From contig BLAL01000302.1 of NCBI GenBank assembly GCA_015698045.1, forward strand, positions 849,107 to 913,106: DNA of 64,000 bases. Reading direction: 5' to 3'. The position numbers were made by a program, and so were the translations under genes. Shown piece by piece: positions 21,640 to 36,867 of this stretch (its first letter is position 1; each line of letters opens with the position of its first letter). Below the pieces are notes generated by a model. That model did no database searches, was not told where the DNA came from, and was given only the letters and a program-made list of their open reading frames with translations. Source of the DNA: Rhizophagus clarus (Eukaryota > Glomeromycota > Glomeromycetes > Glomerales > Glomeraceae).

Positions 21640-22057
21640 TAAATTTAGATCACATCAGGAAGGTTCTATCAGAACGACTCGCTATACTTTTGCAAAGCAA
21701 TCCCCCACAAATGGCGTATACAAAGCTGAACAAAGAAGTTAAGGAAAAACTTCCAGAAAATGTAAACAAGCATATGGTACGATTAAGCAGTTGTTTGATC
21801 ATTTTAGGAAAACTTGTAACGAGGATGTATCTAATGCTAAAGTTAATGATAGGATCATGAATCAGATTTCTGTGCAAGATAAACTTACCGAGACTAACCT
21901 TCGAAAAAGAAAGGAAAGGGGTAAAAAGGTTTTCAGGCTCTTTAGTAATGTTGGTGGTATAGAAGCAATAGAATGGTTAAAGTCTTTTAATGCTACTTCA
22001 ATCTTAAATCTATCTCCAGATGATGTCGATTTTCTTATTGCTAGATTAAACAAATAA
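21640..22057 (+). pseudogene. Relic of the coiled-coil family's helical domain
   Basis: One frame gives VLSERLAILLQSNPPQMAY and NKEVKEKLPENVNKHMV up to about 21780; another, 21791-22057, gives LRKRKERGKKVFRLFSNVGG, WLKSFNATSI and DDVDFLIARLNK. This mirrors FGKAL...LLRKRIEQAKKLYTLFNAIG...IRYIIDN in 6295-7793. A frameshift separates the halves. Partial and non-functional. Confidence 0.5.
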
Positions 22058-22141
22058 ATAGTACCTACTGCTATATGTATTTTGTGTAACTTTTGATAAT
22101 AAAGGGTCCCTTCAGGACTGGCTACAGCCATTTTTGATTTT

Positions 22142-22366
22142 TTATTTGTAAAGTAGTATGCCATTAATGTCATGGCTCTCAGAGCCAAAATCATAAATTT
22201 TCCAGTTTTCATTCTTCCATATAAATTGGTATAACCCATAACTCTGTTCCAAAATTTTGCCAGATCTCATTAGTTTAGCTGTGATATTAATGTCACACTT
22301 CTCCCAATAAGATTTCGAATAAGAATCCATATGACTAAAATAGCCGATCATCTTGAACATGTGCAT
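22142..22366 (-). CDS. Hypothetical 74-aa protein
   Basis: Open frame with MHMFKMIGYFSHMDSYSKSY, YWEKCDINITAKLMRSGKIL and YQFIWKNENWKIYDFGSESH. It reads as ordinary protein rather than repeat-derived, but I do not recognise a family. Could be an exon or fragment. Confidence 0.3.
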   Translation of the reverse strand: MHMFKMIGYFSHMDSYSKSYWEKCDINITAKLMRSGKILEQSYGLYQFIWKNENWKIYDFGSESHDINGILLYK

Positions 22367-22654
22367 AATAATTTTCAGGCTATCCGGCTAAAGAAAAAAT
22401 CTGAAATCTGATTGGCCGATCATCTCGTGATTTATTGAAAGCGCCAATGAAACTCTCCTAGAACTATCGAGAAACTGACAGGGAACTGGGAAGATTCCAT
22501 GTGATACTAAACTTCGATATAATTTTTGTAATTTAGCCGACTAGATATGATATATGAAAATCTATTAAAACCCAGTATTAATTCTAAATTTCCTATCACC
22601 TTCTGCTTATAAGAAGTAAATTGACATCTAAATTGACTAGAATTGTTCTTGGAT

Positions 22655-22750
22655 GATCTTAGATTAATCTTAGATGAATCTGTGATAATTCTAGAATCAT
22701 TCTTGGACGATTCTGTAATCATTCTAGAATCATTCTTGGATGATTCCATA
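22655..22750. repeat. Short tandem repeat with TTCTAGAA cores
   Basis: ATTCTAGAATCATTCTTGGA occurs twice about 34 bp apart, with a third partial copy before them. TTCTAGAA resembles a heat-shock element core (nTTCnnGAAn). Confidence 0.45.
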
Positions 22751-22823
22751 AAAGTTCTAAGACTAGTATCCTATCGAACTCTGATTACTAAAGGGTCAGT
22801 TTTAGGACGCCTCAGGTCAAATA

Positions 22824-23225
22824 CTATGAATTCCCTAGTTCATCAATGATTGGGGCAAGAGAATCAGATTCATTAGTATATTGTCTAATGATACGCTTTG
22901 TATCACTTAAACTACCATGCCCACCATATAGAGAAATATAATTCACATTTTCTCGAATTGCTTTTGGGATAGCAAAGAATCTTTGGGCTACATAAATAGC
23001 TGAAATATTTCTATGTCGTCCATGGGTAAAGTATCCAGTTATTTTTTTCTTGGATGTTTTTAAGGGCATCCATTAAATCCTCAAATATAACTACAGTAGC
23101 AATTTTGGGGTCAAAGTCTTCTACATCCGGCATTTGGTGATATGAAATCGCTCTAAAAGTAACGTCTTCATTATCATCAAAGAAATCCTTTACTATTTGA
23201 TATTTAGGTGGGTGATCGATATTAG
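22824..23225 (-). pseudogene. HerA/A32-like packaging ATPase fragment
   Basis: On the minus strand an acceptor (AAAACAG) precedes 23225. The sequence reads DHPPKYQIVKDFF, YHQMPDVEDFDPK and a Walker B-like strand IATVVIFEDLMD. An extra base in an A run at about 23041-23048 shifts the frame, and it then reads ITGYFTHGRHRNISAIYVAQ, FAIPKAIREN and SDTKRIIRQY to the stop at 22824. Walker B followed by a sensor-type helix with (H/N)(R)NIS(A/V)IY..Q is the layout of FtsK/HerA-superfamily genome-packaging ATPases of Polinton/Maverick elements and large DNA viruses. The Walker A exon is not visible upstream. Which lineage donated it cannot be told here. Confidence 0.6.
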
Positions 23226-23330
23226 CTGTTTTTTTTCAGTATATTTGTATGCATATCGGAAGGTATAGATGAAATTTTTGCATATTTACTTGGGCTTTAA
23301 AGTGCATTTAAGCTCATTTCTGAAAATGGG

Positions 23331-23560
23331 ACAGATTGGGCCAGATGGGACAGGTTAGATACTCGAAAATAAAAAGTTTTTTTTGGAAAATATCTCTTCT
23401 CAAAACTTTTTCTATATTTATCTGTCCTATTGTCCTATCTGTCCCATACTCTTCTTTGTTATTCGTTTTCTCTTTCTTTCTTTGTTAGATTAGTAATTTG
23501 AGTAATTATATATGGGACAGATAGTGGGACAGATAGTGGAATTTTTGAGACAGATGGTAG
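23331..23560. repeat. GGGACAGAT-based inverted and direct repeats
   Basis: ATGGGACAGAT-type units at 23334-23362 face CTGTCC..CTATCTGTCCCAT at 23428-23452, forming a ~120-bp inverted element. Further direct GGGACAGATAGT units lie at 23514-23540. Looks like a small MITE. Confidence 0.5.
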
Positions 23561-23594
23561 GTATGGTATGGATATGGTATTTATCTATGGTATT

Positions 23595-23703
23595 GTTAGA
23601 GACGCGCTGTGAGGCGCTGGAGCCTAACTAGAAGAGGATCTGATAGGGTTTTACCCTGGAGGGGGGATGTATAGGGGCTTTAGCCACCGCTGGGCGTTAG
23701 CCC
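23595..23703. other. GC-rich island with four small hairpins
   Basis: GTTAG...CTAAC (23595-23638, enclosing GCGC...GCGC), AGGGTTTTACCCT (23645-23657), GGCTTTAGCC (23676-23685), GGGCGTTAGCCC (23692-23703). Stands out against the AT-rich flanks. Confidence 0.45.
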
Positions 23704-23729
23704 GGCACCGATGACAATGTTTTGCAATG

Positions 23730-24333
23730 TTTTTTCATAAAGCTAATTAAAAAAAATGTAGCAAAACATTTTTTTATTAATAAAATACACTGAAAAAATG
23801 TTTCGCAACATTTTTTTATTAGATCAATTAAAAAACATTGCAGAACTTTTTTTTATTAAATTGATTTTAGGTTAATGGGTCAATCAGGTCAGATCAAATC
23901 TATAATCTGACCTGATACTGAGTATTGAATTTGATGACCCAACCTGAATATTTCAGGTCAACTTGACGGGTAACCTGAATTGATCTTTACCTATTCAGAA
24001 CTCTACTCACTGCAAATATTTAGTAATTATTAGTGTCAGAACATGATTTAGTAATTGGATATTTATATTCTTATTATCATTAGATGCGTCTCAATGAGAT
24101 GAATCAAATAACAATAAGATCATCAAAATCAGATAACTGGTTACAGAGTTATAGTTTACTAAATTTTTAAATATAATTTGATCAAAATTTAGGTTAATTT
24201 TGGCCAAATATTTTTGTAATATGAAATTAAATACAGAATCTGAAATTAAATACAGAATTTGGATCTTTTCTAATAAATTACTTAATAATTACAGAATTAC
24301 AGAATTATGTAATTCTGTAATATAAAAATAATT
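23730..24333. other. Repeat-derived spacer
   Basis: 23730-23860 has repeated AATGTTTTGCAATGTTTTTT-like units in both orientations. 23883-23916 is a 12-bp perfect inverted repeat (ATCAGGTCAGAT/ATCTGACCTGAT, 10-nt loop), followed by more ACCTGA units to 23985. No gene seen. Confidence 0.5.
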
Positions 24334-24833
24334 TCAAATACAAGTATAACTATAATGTATAAGATTTATCGTAGTAATAGATGGACTTTGTGATTTAAGT
24401 GGCCATATTATATTTATAAAACAAGTACAACCAGTCTTGATTGATTCTTTATTGCACTGTTTTGAAGAATCTGTTGCTGTTTTTTTTGGTTTGAATATTT
24501 CTGCATGTTTACATTTAAATACATACTTATATACTCCTCTATTTTTATTCAAATATTTATCTTGAATTTACCATACAAAGCCAGTTTATTGTCTATAAGC
24601 CAATAATACTAAATTAACATAATTCTAATTTTCAAATTGCATCCTAACACTTAATTTAAAAACCTGATTAAAAGTACTATCAGGTATAATCAATTTTTAA
24701 GCGATCGCCTTTTAAGAATTTTATCACAAAGAGAAGGAGTTTGTTGAACAAATAATCCTTTAGGAGACTTATTCTGGTCATTAAAATAATAATATTTGAC
24801 ATTGGATTCATATTCATTATCAGAATTATCCAT
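24334..24833 (-). pseudogene. FAR1/MULE-like DNA-binding fragment
   Basis: Two open pieces on the minus strand: 24833-24690 (MDNSDNEYES..., 47 aa, acidic start, stop TGA) and 24552-24334, with RGVYKYVFKCKHAEIFKPKK, QCNKESIKTGCTCFINI and a final THY-like strand. C-x-H...C-x-C in the second resembles the N-terminal zinc domain of FAR1/MULE-type transposases. No catalytic domain is present nearby. Probably the 5' end of an eroded element. Confidence 0.4.
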
Positions 24834-25582
24834 TTTTTTATATATAGATAAACTAAAATTATTGGAATTTAAAAATGTTAGAAAAATATCAATATTTATA
24901 AAATAACAAAAAAATTTAAAGAAACAGAATACTTTTACTTACTTCTTTTAATGTTTTTAAAGATGTAAAAGGTTATTGAAATGAAAAAATTAAAAACAAA
25001 AGAATAGAAAAATAATTATGAGAAAAAATTAAGTTTAATAAAAAGTTTATGTAAATCACGTGATCATATAATAAGATGGCATTTAATAAAAATCATCAGG
25101 GATGATCTGAAAATAATCTCAATTTTAAAAAAAATTATATATATAAAAATTAATATAATAAAAGTAAATGAAAATTTTATTATAATAGATATTTGAACTA
25201 ATTTTGACTGATACTTTATATAAATTAGAAGTAATTAATTTATAATTTTACTAGGATCTTTAAAATATGTATATAAAAATCAAAAGTAATCAAAAAAATT
25301 TACTATTAGCTATATATATTTTTTCAGAGCTAGAGTTATGTTAATTTTAATCATTATTTAAAATTCCAAAACTAGTAATAGATTTTCATCAGGAATTATT
25401 TAAAAAAAAAAGATTTTTATGATTTTTTTGATTGGTTGTACATAAACTTAAATCTAACCTTTTTATGTATATTTCAAAATCCTATTTTACTTTTATAACT
25501 TTATTTAATAAATGATTGTACAGTTAAATTTTTATATATTAATATTATTATTTTGGAAAAAAAGTATCAGTATATCAAATTA
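24834..25582. other. AT-rich spacer, no gene seen
   Basis: Long A/T runs; CACGTG at about 25058. No supported feature. Confidence 0.4.
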
Positions 25583-26446
25583 CAATTACACCTCCATAAA
25601 TGCACCTTCTATAAATGTATGCAATATGTAAATTCTTTCCAAGTGCATGGTAAGCTTTAGTCCCAATTTATAAGAGTTCTTAATATTTTACCCTTGATAA
25701 ATGCACACTCTCTCTAAGTGCACATTCTGCTACGACCCCTAAATGTGATGATTGGAACCTCGTCATGATAATTGATGTGATATCTACTATGTTTACTAGT
25801 ATTAAAATGGCCAAAGTACAGTCAGCCCTCCATATAATCACCAAGTTGGTTACACCCTTAACTGGTGATTGTATAGAGGTGTGATTGTATATATAGTATA
25901 TAATTTTTTTTATCAGAAATCAGAAATAAAAATTATTAAAATTATCTTAATTTTGGCCTGAATTATAAATTATAAAATTATAAATCATATGAATTGCATA
26001 TTTTTGGATGATAGCCGTGAACAATTTTGAAAATTTCTTATAATCTACATTCTAAAAAAGGAAATTTGTTTATAATTCTGGCTAAAATTTTGATCTGACT
26101 GAAATTATAGTGACTATACAGAGGTTTAATTACTAGTAAAAATAATATATATGTTACAGATCATGTGGTGATAGTGATTATAACCGAATTGTGATTATAA
26201 AGAGGTAAATTAACTAAGTAAAAGTCAGTTTCACAAAATTGGATTCTTATGTAGAGGTGTGACTATATAGGGTGTGATTGTATGAAGGTCTAACTGTATA
26301 TATGGTTACACTTATGTTACTTAGAGAAATTATTACCAAAGTGTACAAAACAGTTATCTTAATGTGATATCTTCGTATTCAGGGGCCTTATTCTGCTATT
26401 TTTTTACTATGATCCCAAGGGGGATATACTTATGGAGGTATGACTG
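25583..26446. mobile_element. Outer pogo/Tigger-like MITE
   Basis: Left end CAATTACACCTCCATAAATG and right end (reverse complement) CAGTCATACCTCCATAAGTA are flanked by TA at 25581-25582 and 26447-26448. TA duplication plus CAGT-starting ends fit Tc1/mariner-pogo relatives. No transposase inside. Contains a second, nested element. Confidence 0.6.
25819..26296. mobile_element. Inner pogo/Tigger-like MITE
   Basis: Left CAGTCAGCCCTCCATATAAT and right (reverse complement) CAGTTAGACCTTCATACAAT, flanked by TA at 25817-25818 and 26297-26298; about 478 bp, no coding capacity. Confidence 0.7.
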
Positions 26447-26448
26447 TA

Positions 26449-27556
26449 TCAGTAAATAGTGATTATTAGCAAATTATAATACTAGCTAAATATTTAATTT
26501 TGGTCTGCATTATACTAAATAAAATTCAGCCAAATCTATATTTAATAAGAAATTGTGATTTATTTTGCAAGAAAATTAGTCAAAAGAATTTTATAAACAA
26601 ATTATATATTATTCAGTTATTAAATAGACTAACATTATAGTTTGACCCAAATTATATTAGTGTAATCTTAAATATTGGTATATAAACCAGTTTTTTATAT
26701 ATATTATCATAAAGAAGCAATATATTAGGATTTTTTAATTAATTGTGAAATAGGAGAATAAAAAAGCATCATTATAAGAAAATATTGGTATTAGTATATA
26801 ATGATTTGATTATATATTTCAATACCTTAAAAAAATAAAAAAAAAAATATTTTATTAGTTACTTATGATTTTCTTATTATTTAATAATTTAATTTTAATA
26901 AATTTTTTTTTATTTTGTAGGTTAATCAAATTTTATAAAAGAAAAAAAGGAAACTTTTAGGTATCATTACATTTTGTTATATCAGATATCAGTTTCTATA
27001 TATAAAATAGATAAGAAAAATTAATAAAATTATTAGAGAATTTAAATTTTATTTAAAATCTAAACAAGATTCTGTTAAAATTATTATAAAAATGCAATTT
27101 AAAGGGTTTTCAATGTTATTTAATTAAAATGAAATGAATAAATGAATATTGAAAAAAAAATCACGGGAAGCGTCGAAAAGTTTTAGCGTCCTGACAATAC
27201 AACATATTATTTAAGTGGATTGGGTCCCGGCGTCCCGCAATTTGATTTGCTCAATTTTAATTTGTGGCTTTTCAAAATTTCCCTATTTATAATTTTGCAT
27301 ATCGCAACGCCACCGACTTCCTAAAAATGAAAGCCATGTTACCGTTAGATAACTACTGTTTTACCGAACCGCCGTAAATCGTAACGTAATACAAGTGTCA
27401 TTACGAAATGATTTTGCCCCCTTTTTATTTAACACACCAGTTCAAAAAATCAATTTCAACAAATTTTTTTTTCCTCCACCACTGCTTCTTATTGTACACA
27501 TAGCCTTCTATCAAGCCACACTTAGAAAACTCAATACTTTCCCCTTTATATAAGTT
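26449..27556. other. AT-rich spacer and promoter of the zinc-finger gene
   Basis: Mostly A/T runs. The last 350 bp are less biased (GGGTCCCGGCGTCCCGC at about 27220-27236, a pyrimidine-rich stretch 27440-27490) and probably form the promoter and leader for ATG 27557. Confidence 0.45.
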
Positions 27557-29322
27557 ATGGAAAACGTTCAAGTAGGGAAAGTTAATATTCATAACACTAA
27601 AGAAACTATACAAAATGACGTTATGGAAGAAGCCTCAACTTCTCACGCTGATAGCACTGCGCCTCCAAACGCCGCCTCTTCAACTTTACAACAAATTTCA
27701 AAGGTAGAAAAACCACTCAGGAATCATTTAACCGAGCAGCAAGTTATTAGTGCGAATACTTCCAAAAACGAAGGTTCCATGACCTCGTCTAACACAGTAA
27801 TGACTTTTACACAACAAGCTTGGATTGAAGGGGACAAAACTGACCTTTCAAATTCAACAATAACATCAGTAACAACTCAGAAAGAGCCAGTTATAACTGA
27901 GCCGCTTGTTCAAAACTTACCTACGGGCATTTCGTCCACTACTCCGTCTACCACTCATGATATAAATATGATAACACCAAATATGAAAAATTTGAATGCT
28001 CCTGGTCGATATACTACAGATTCGGCCAACTTTTCTTCTCCAACTCCTTTAGATTCTTCTTCAGGAACCTTTAATCAATTTTCTGTAAATACAGATAAAA
28101 CTCCTCCTGGACAGCAAAATAATCCTAATGTAGCAAAAGCAAAACCATTTGTTTGTAATGTGTGTAACCAGACTTTTAGTCGACAGCATAACCTGAAATC
28201 TCATGCCTTAACCCATTCCCAGGAAAAACCATTCCAATGCGATATATGTCATCATTTCTTTCGCAGACATCATGATTTGAAAAGACACGCAAAGTTACAT
28301 ACAGGAGAAAAACCATATCAATGTCCACATTGTAAAAGGAAATTTGCGAGATTGGATGCGTTAAATAGACATTTACGAGCCGAAAGTTTTTGCGGTGGTC
28401 CACAGAAAAAACTTTTTCAAAATTCGGAGTCCAAGTTGGAACCAACGTCGACACAGCAGCCACTTCTTCAACCACCGCCACAACAACCTGTGCCACAACC
28501 ACAACAATCAATACAGCCGCAAACGAAACCACAATTAGATCAAAAGCAAAATTCACAACAAACAACACCACAATTACAACAACAACAATATAAACAATCC
28601 GTTGAAGATTTACAAAAAAAACAGGCTCAAAATCAGCCTAATAACAATACATCAGTTACTAAAAATGAAATATCATTTCAAAGACAACAACAAGTAAATC
28701 TAGAACAATATCATTGGGCCCAACAATCTCCAACACAGCAGTTATCTCAAATTCAGTCCATGCCTCAATCTAATAATACGCAATCATTACAAGGGAAGCA
28801 AGCAAATATTGTTATGACGAATCCAACTCATCGTCAGATAATATTTCCAGTTGATGCAACAACGACGACTTCTGCTAATCCTCATTATAAAATGCAATAT
28901 ACTATTAGTAAGCCAATTCAAGAATCACAAAGGAGAGTTTCTGAGATGATGATGGCAAATGACCAAGATGTTGATATTCATCCTAATAATAGTAAATCTT
29001 CACAGTTAATTGAGAGAAATAGTTATTTGGAGGAAAGAGTAAGAGAATTAGAGAATGAAGTTATTAATGAGCGTAAACTACGAGGTCGCCGTGAGTTTTT
29101 GGAGAAAAGAGTGAACGAACTTGAAATAGAGGTATGCATATTGTTATTTATCTGAGTTCGTACGATCATTTTGTTCATACTCGAGTCCTTTATTTTTATT
29201 AGAAAAATCTTCTGAAACAACTTTTATTGGAACGTGATACTGGTTCATCTGATATTTCACATCTTGAAAAAAAACGTAAAACAGCTTCACCAATTGATTC
29301 ATCTAAACATCAAAAAGATTGA
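27557..29322 (+). CDS. C2H2 zinc-finger transcription factor
   Basis: Exon 1 27557-29131, intron 29132-29202 (GTATGC...TTATTAG), exon 2 29203-29322; 564 aa. Residues ~197-280 carry three fingers: FVCNVCNQTFSRQHNLKSHA..H, FQCDICHHFFRRHHDLKRHA..H with TGEKP linker, and YQCPHCKRKFARLDALNRHL ending in Cys (C2HC). The N-terminus is Ser/Thr-rich and low in charge. After the fingers comes a Gln/Pro-rich tract (~295-400) typical of activation domains, then a C-terminal leucine-zipper-like coiled coil (SYLEERVRELENEVINERKL, EFLEKRVNELEIE) continuing into exon 2, and a KKRKT patch. A nuclear sequence-specific regulator, probably dimeric. I cannot assign an orthologue; the finger pattern resembles fungal Rsv2/Azf1-type proteins. 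Confidence 0.85.
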
Positions 29323-29716
29323 GATTGCATATTTATAAATGATTTTGCAAGTTGGATGAAAGTTTGTGGCATTCATAAAAAAGTGATTTTATAGATGTAT
29401 TGTATTTCAAAATTTGAACTTTGTCAAATATTTTGCTCCGTAAGGAAGCAAATAATTCATGGTTTATCTGGTTTTATTTTTTATTTTATTACTGTCAACT
29501 AATATTTATCATTGATTTAATTAAATGTTGAAATCTAAATTTGTTATATTACTGTATTTTAAATGCACAATAAAATTAAATGCCTGTGAGTTATACTACT
29601 CACTTTATTATTACAGTGAAATGAGAATTTAGTTATTTTCAAATAAATAATAAATAATTATAAAATTAATTAGGGATTTTTACGCTATTGTAGGATTAGT
29701 TTTTAATATTATTTTG
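29323..29716. other. Convergent intergenic region
   Basis: 394 bp between the zinc-finger gene (+) and the Laa2-like gene (-). AATAAAA at about 29570 and AATAAAT at 29643 could terminate either. No gene. Confidence 0.5.
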
Positions 29717-31299
29717 TTACATGGAAAGAGGTCTCTCTTGCATTCCAATGTTGTTTCTGATAGTTGTCTTATTATTTATTGGGACTTCTGAGGAAGCGGA
29801 TTTAGGAGAAATCGGAGAACTCGTGTGAGCTTTTTTGTTCTTAAAAGAAAGGCTAATCGAAGCTGTTGATCCAATTACCATTTTAATAAATTAGTTAACC
29901 ACGTTAAATTAATAACTTTTACTAAAAATAAATAAACGATTACCTAAGCCGCTGGCAACACTATTCTTTTTCTTCCCTCTATTCTCCCAACTCTTGCTTT
30001 GACCACTCCCACCATCACGAAGCTTCTGAGCGTGACCAACTAAGCGTTCAATCATTTGATTGTACGTTTCTGAATCCATCATTGTTTGCTCGCGTTGATC
30101 CAGCCAATATGTAAGAATATCCGAGGTTTGACGTGATAATGAAAGAATTTGTGACTTAAGAGTAAACAATTGAGTTGTTGTATATTCCTGTAGCGTTTCT
30201 TCTGATATTGAACATAGTGACTTAGCCAATTCGACGTCAATTTGTTTTGGTACCTCTGAGTGCGATAATGTATTATTTGTTCTAGAAAGATTTCCATATG
30301 AAGAACTAGAGAGATTGTTATTAGATGAGGGTGTTGTGGATCTACTAACAGGTGCTGAAGATGAACACGTTGCTGATTTCGAAGCAGGTCGTAATGGTTG
30401 CGGAGATAACATTGACGGAACCGATATCGTTGTATTTGTATTGACTGGTACTTTCTATAAGTCAATTAAATATACAATTATCATTTGACATCTTAAAAGA
30501 TTTCTTGTAAGATAATTAATTAACAAACCTCTTCCACAATATTAATTCCCAAAGAAGCATAAAATTCTCTTCTTATTTTAGATCTTTTCCACTGAAAAGG
30601 ATTTTCAGTTGTCTCGTAAGATATTTGACGCCATATTTCTCGACTAAATCACCAAAAATAAAATATTTAAATATACAAATATAAATCCATTCATTCATTT
30701 TCCACGAAATTAATAAATTTAAATAGACTAACCTTCCTGGTGTATTTAATATCGTTTCTAATCCAGTATCATCATCAGAATCTATTTCTTTTATATTTGT
30801 TGACGATATATTGTCATTCGATCGAAATACTTTATCCAATATATTTGATAAATTTTCAATCAAAGATTGATTGTCCATTGTGAAAAGGTCCACATGAGGC
30901 TAATTGTTTAAAAAAAAAAATAAAAATGGATGAAATGATCTACTTCAATGCTAATTAGAAGATAATTAAGTAACGTATTGCTAAACTTACCAAATTTGTT
31001 TCAAAAGAAACATTCGAAAATTGTATGCCAAAATTATTATTCAAATCATTTTCCTGAGAATTTCCCAATGTTCCAAAAGTATCACTTCTTTCTGTAAAAT
31101 CTGCAAAATCATCAAAACCGTCATTTTTATGTCCTTTCTCTATTGTTTCTTGAAAAGCTTCTAAACTACTCCCATTGGTGAAGTCTGTAAATTCTTCGAA
31201 ATCATCGAAATTATCAAAATTGTCGGGGAAACTTCCAGTTATTACTTCTTTAAACTCTGTTCCAGTATCATTGCTTTCAGATTTTATTTTTGTTTCCAT
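29717..31299 (-). CDS. Laa2/aftiphilin-like AP-1 accessory protein
   Basis: Five exons on the minus strand: 31299-30991, 30899-30733, 30643-30529, 30454-29944, 29862-29717. Introns are GT..AG and phases sum correctly to 415 aa. The N-terminus is rich in acidic-Phe motifs (NFDDFEEFTDF, DGFDDFADF, FGIQF) of the kind that bind AP-1/GGA ear domains and clathrin. The middle has NPFQWKRSKIRREFYASLGI, which I associate with the yeast YBL010C/Laa2 family. The C-terminus is Ser-rich, then helical (SEETLQEYTTTQLFTLKSQI). Likely a cytosolic adaptor acting with Laa1/AP-1 at the trans-Golgi and endosomes. The start was chosen at the first ATG, close to a divergent promoter. Family assignment is by motif memory only. 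Confidence 0.65.
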
Positions 31300-31707
31300 T
31301 TTTTTAAAGTCCGAGTAAGAAATCCTTTAGATTTTAAATGATTTTTAATCACGTGCACGATTTAAGTTCGCAATGTCGCAGTAGCGCAGTCCGTCATATT
31401 GATAAGTTCATTCGGACTTCGGAGTTTATTGTGCAACGTTAAAAAGAAATCAGGTTTTATATAACTTGCTACTAAAAGAGTCTAAAGTTTAAAAAAAAGA
31501 CAACTTTGAGTTTCTACTCTGTTGTGATAGTATTAGCAGAGCAGTTATATCTTTTTCGTATCAAAAGACTCTTTCAGGTTATTTTATTTGGCTTCTCGTA
31601 GCTCACCTCGATCACTTAAAAGTAATTTTAGGTAATAAAACAAACATATAAAAGGCTGCGGCAGAATTTAAACGCGCATTCTCATTTCAATAATATCCTT
31701 AGCAGCA
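31300..31707. promoter_or_regulatory. Divergent promoter between Laa2-like gene and cullin
   Basis: 408 bp separate the two start codons. Contains CACGTGCACG at 31350-31359, CAGTAGCGCAG at about 31379, and ATATAAAAGGCTGCGGC at about 31648. Opposed core genes make shared regulation plausible. Confidence 0.5.
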
Positions 31708-35440
<3,733 letters not shown>

Positions 35441-36830
35441 TTTTTAGTTAATTTGCTTAATATTACTATTAATTCTTTTCAGACAAATTTTTATCATAGT
35501 GTATATTTATAGGTATTGTTGACACTAATTGCCATAGCTAAAATTGAGTCTCGGAAATAAAAGCTTAACATGTTTACTATAATGAATTGACTAGCGATAG
35601 TTTTAAAATTGTATAAACTTGGGGGTTTACTTCTCTTGTATTGATCATTTACAATGATTCGGACAAAAAGATAGAAGTATTAATCCTAAATTTAGAAATT
35701 TATGAACAATTTTATTTTTTATCCCTTTTCAACACATTTTCCTTATACTCCTTTTTTTTTTAAAATCCTTATACTTTCTTATATATGTATTTTTTCTTGT
35801 AATAAATAAATGTGATGGATTTTTAAATCAAAATATATTAGTCACGTGATATTTGTTTTGAACTAATTTCTAATAATGAGGAAAACTTGAGTAATAGGTT
35901 AATTGTAAGTTAGATTACGAAATTTTATTTCTGTGATTTTAAATATTTTAAAATTAGAAATAATTGATTGTTTTTTTTTTTTTTTTAGAAATAATTTATT
36001 GTTTTATTACTTATATTTAATAATACACAATTAATAATACATTTATAGTTAATAGTATAAATAAAAGAAAAGCCTTCAAGTATAATATTAAATACAGGCT
36101 AAATCTAGAATTATAACCAAAATAAAGGAATTATCAGCTATAACTTTGAATTTAAAGATTTATTTTGTCCTTTTGAAATATTTAATTTAAAATAAATAAT
36201 TGGATAATATTATTGAAAAATATTATCTATTAAATAATGTATTAAATTATATTCCTATTGCATTTCTTATTGAAATTCACTTTCTTTAAATCTTAACTTA
36301 TTTATTATTATTTAAAAATAATATTTTTTAATTAAATTACTTTTATTTATATTTTTAATCTTAATAAATAAACCTTTTTATAATTATTTTTAACTTTTTA
36401 TATATATATTTAAAATTCTAAAATTGGTAATAACTATAAATTTTTAGATATAATAGATGCTAAGTAATTTAAATAGTTAGATTTTTTTTATTTATGTTTA
36501 TTAAAATAGTATTAAAATAATGCAATATTTGAACTGCATAATTTACCTAATATATTTAAATATAAAAAAAAAATATATTATATATAAAAATAAATTATAG
36601 TAGAAAAAAAAATAAAATTTTAATTATAAAGCCAAATAAATAAAATTTTTCATTTCTCATGAAAAAAATATTAAATTTAATCTGGCCACCTGAAAATCTG
36701 AATTATATGACTAAATAAAATAAATTTTTTTATCCTTTCAGAACATTTATATGATCTGCCTGATCATGAAAAACTAAATAATTTTATTTACTTGGCCTAA
36801 TATATATAAATTTAAAAAAAAAAAAAATTG
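35441..36830. other. AT-rich spacer downstream of cullin
   Basis: AATAAAT at about 35803 is a likely poly(A) signal; CACGTG at about 35842. From 35950 on, long A/T homopolymer stretches and no gene. Confidence 0.45.
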
Positions 36831-36867
36831 TAAATTTAAAAAAAGAGGAACTCTTTTCTGCAGATCT

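Noticed and set aside
28176..28593. Val-rich minus and Thr-rich plus frames inside the zinc-finger gene
   Set aside because: Shadows of the CAA/CCA-rich Gln/Pro tract.
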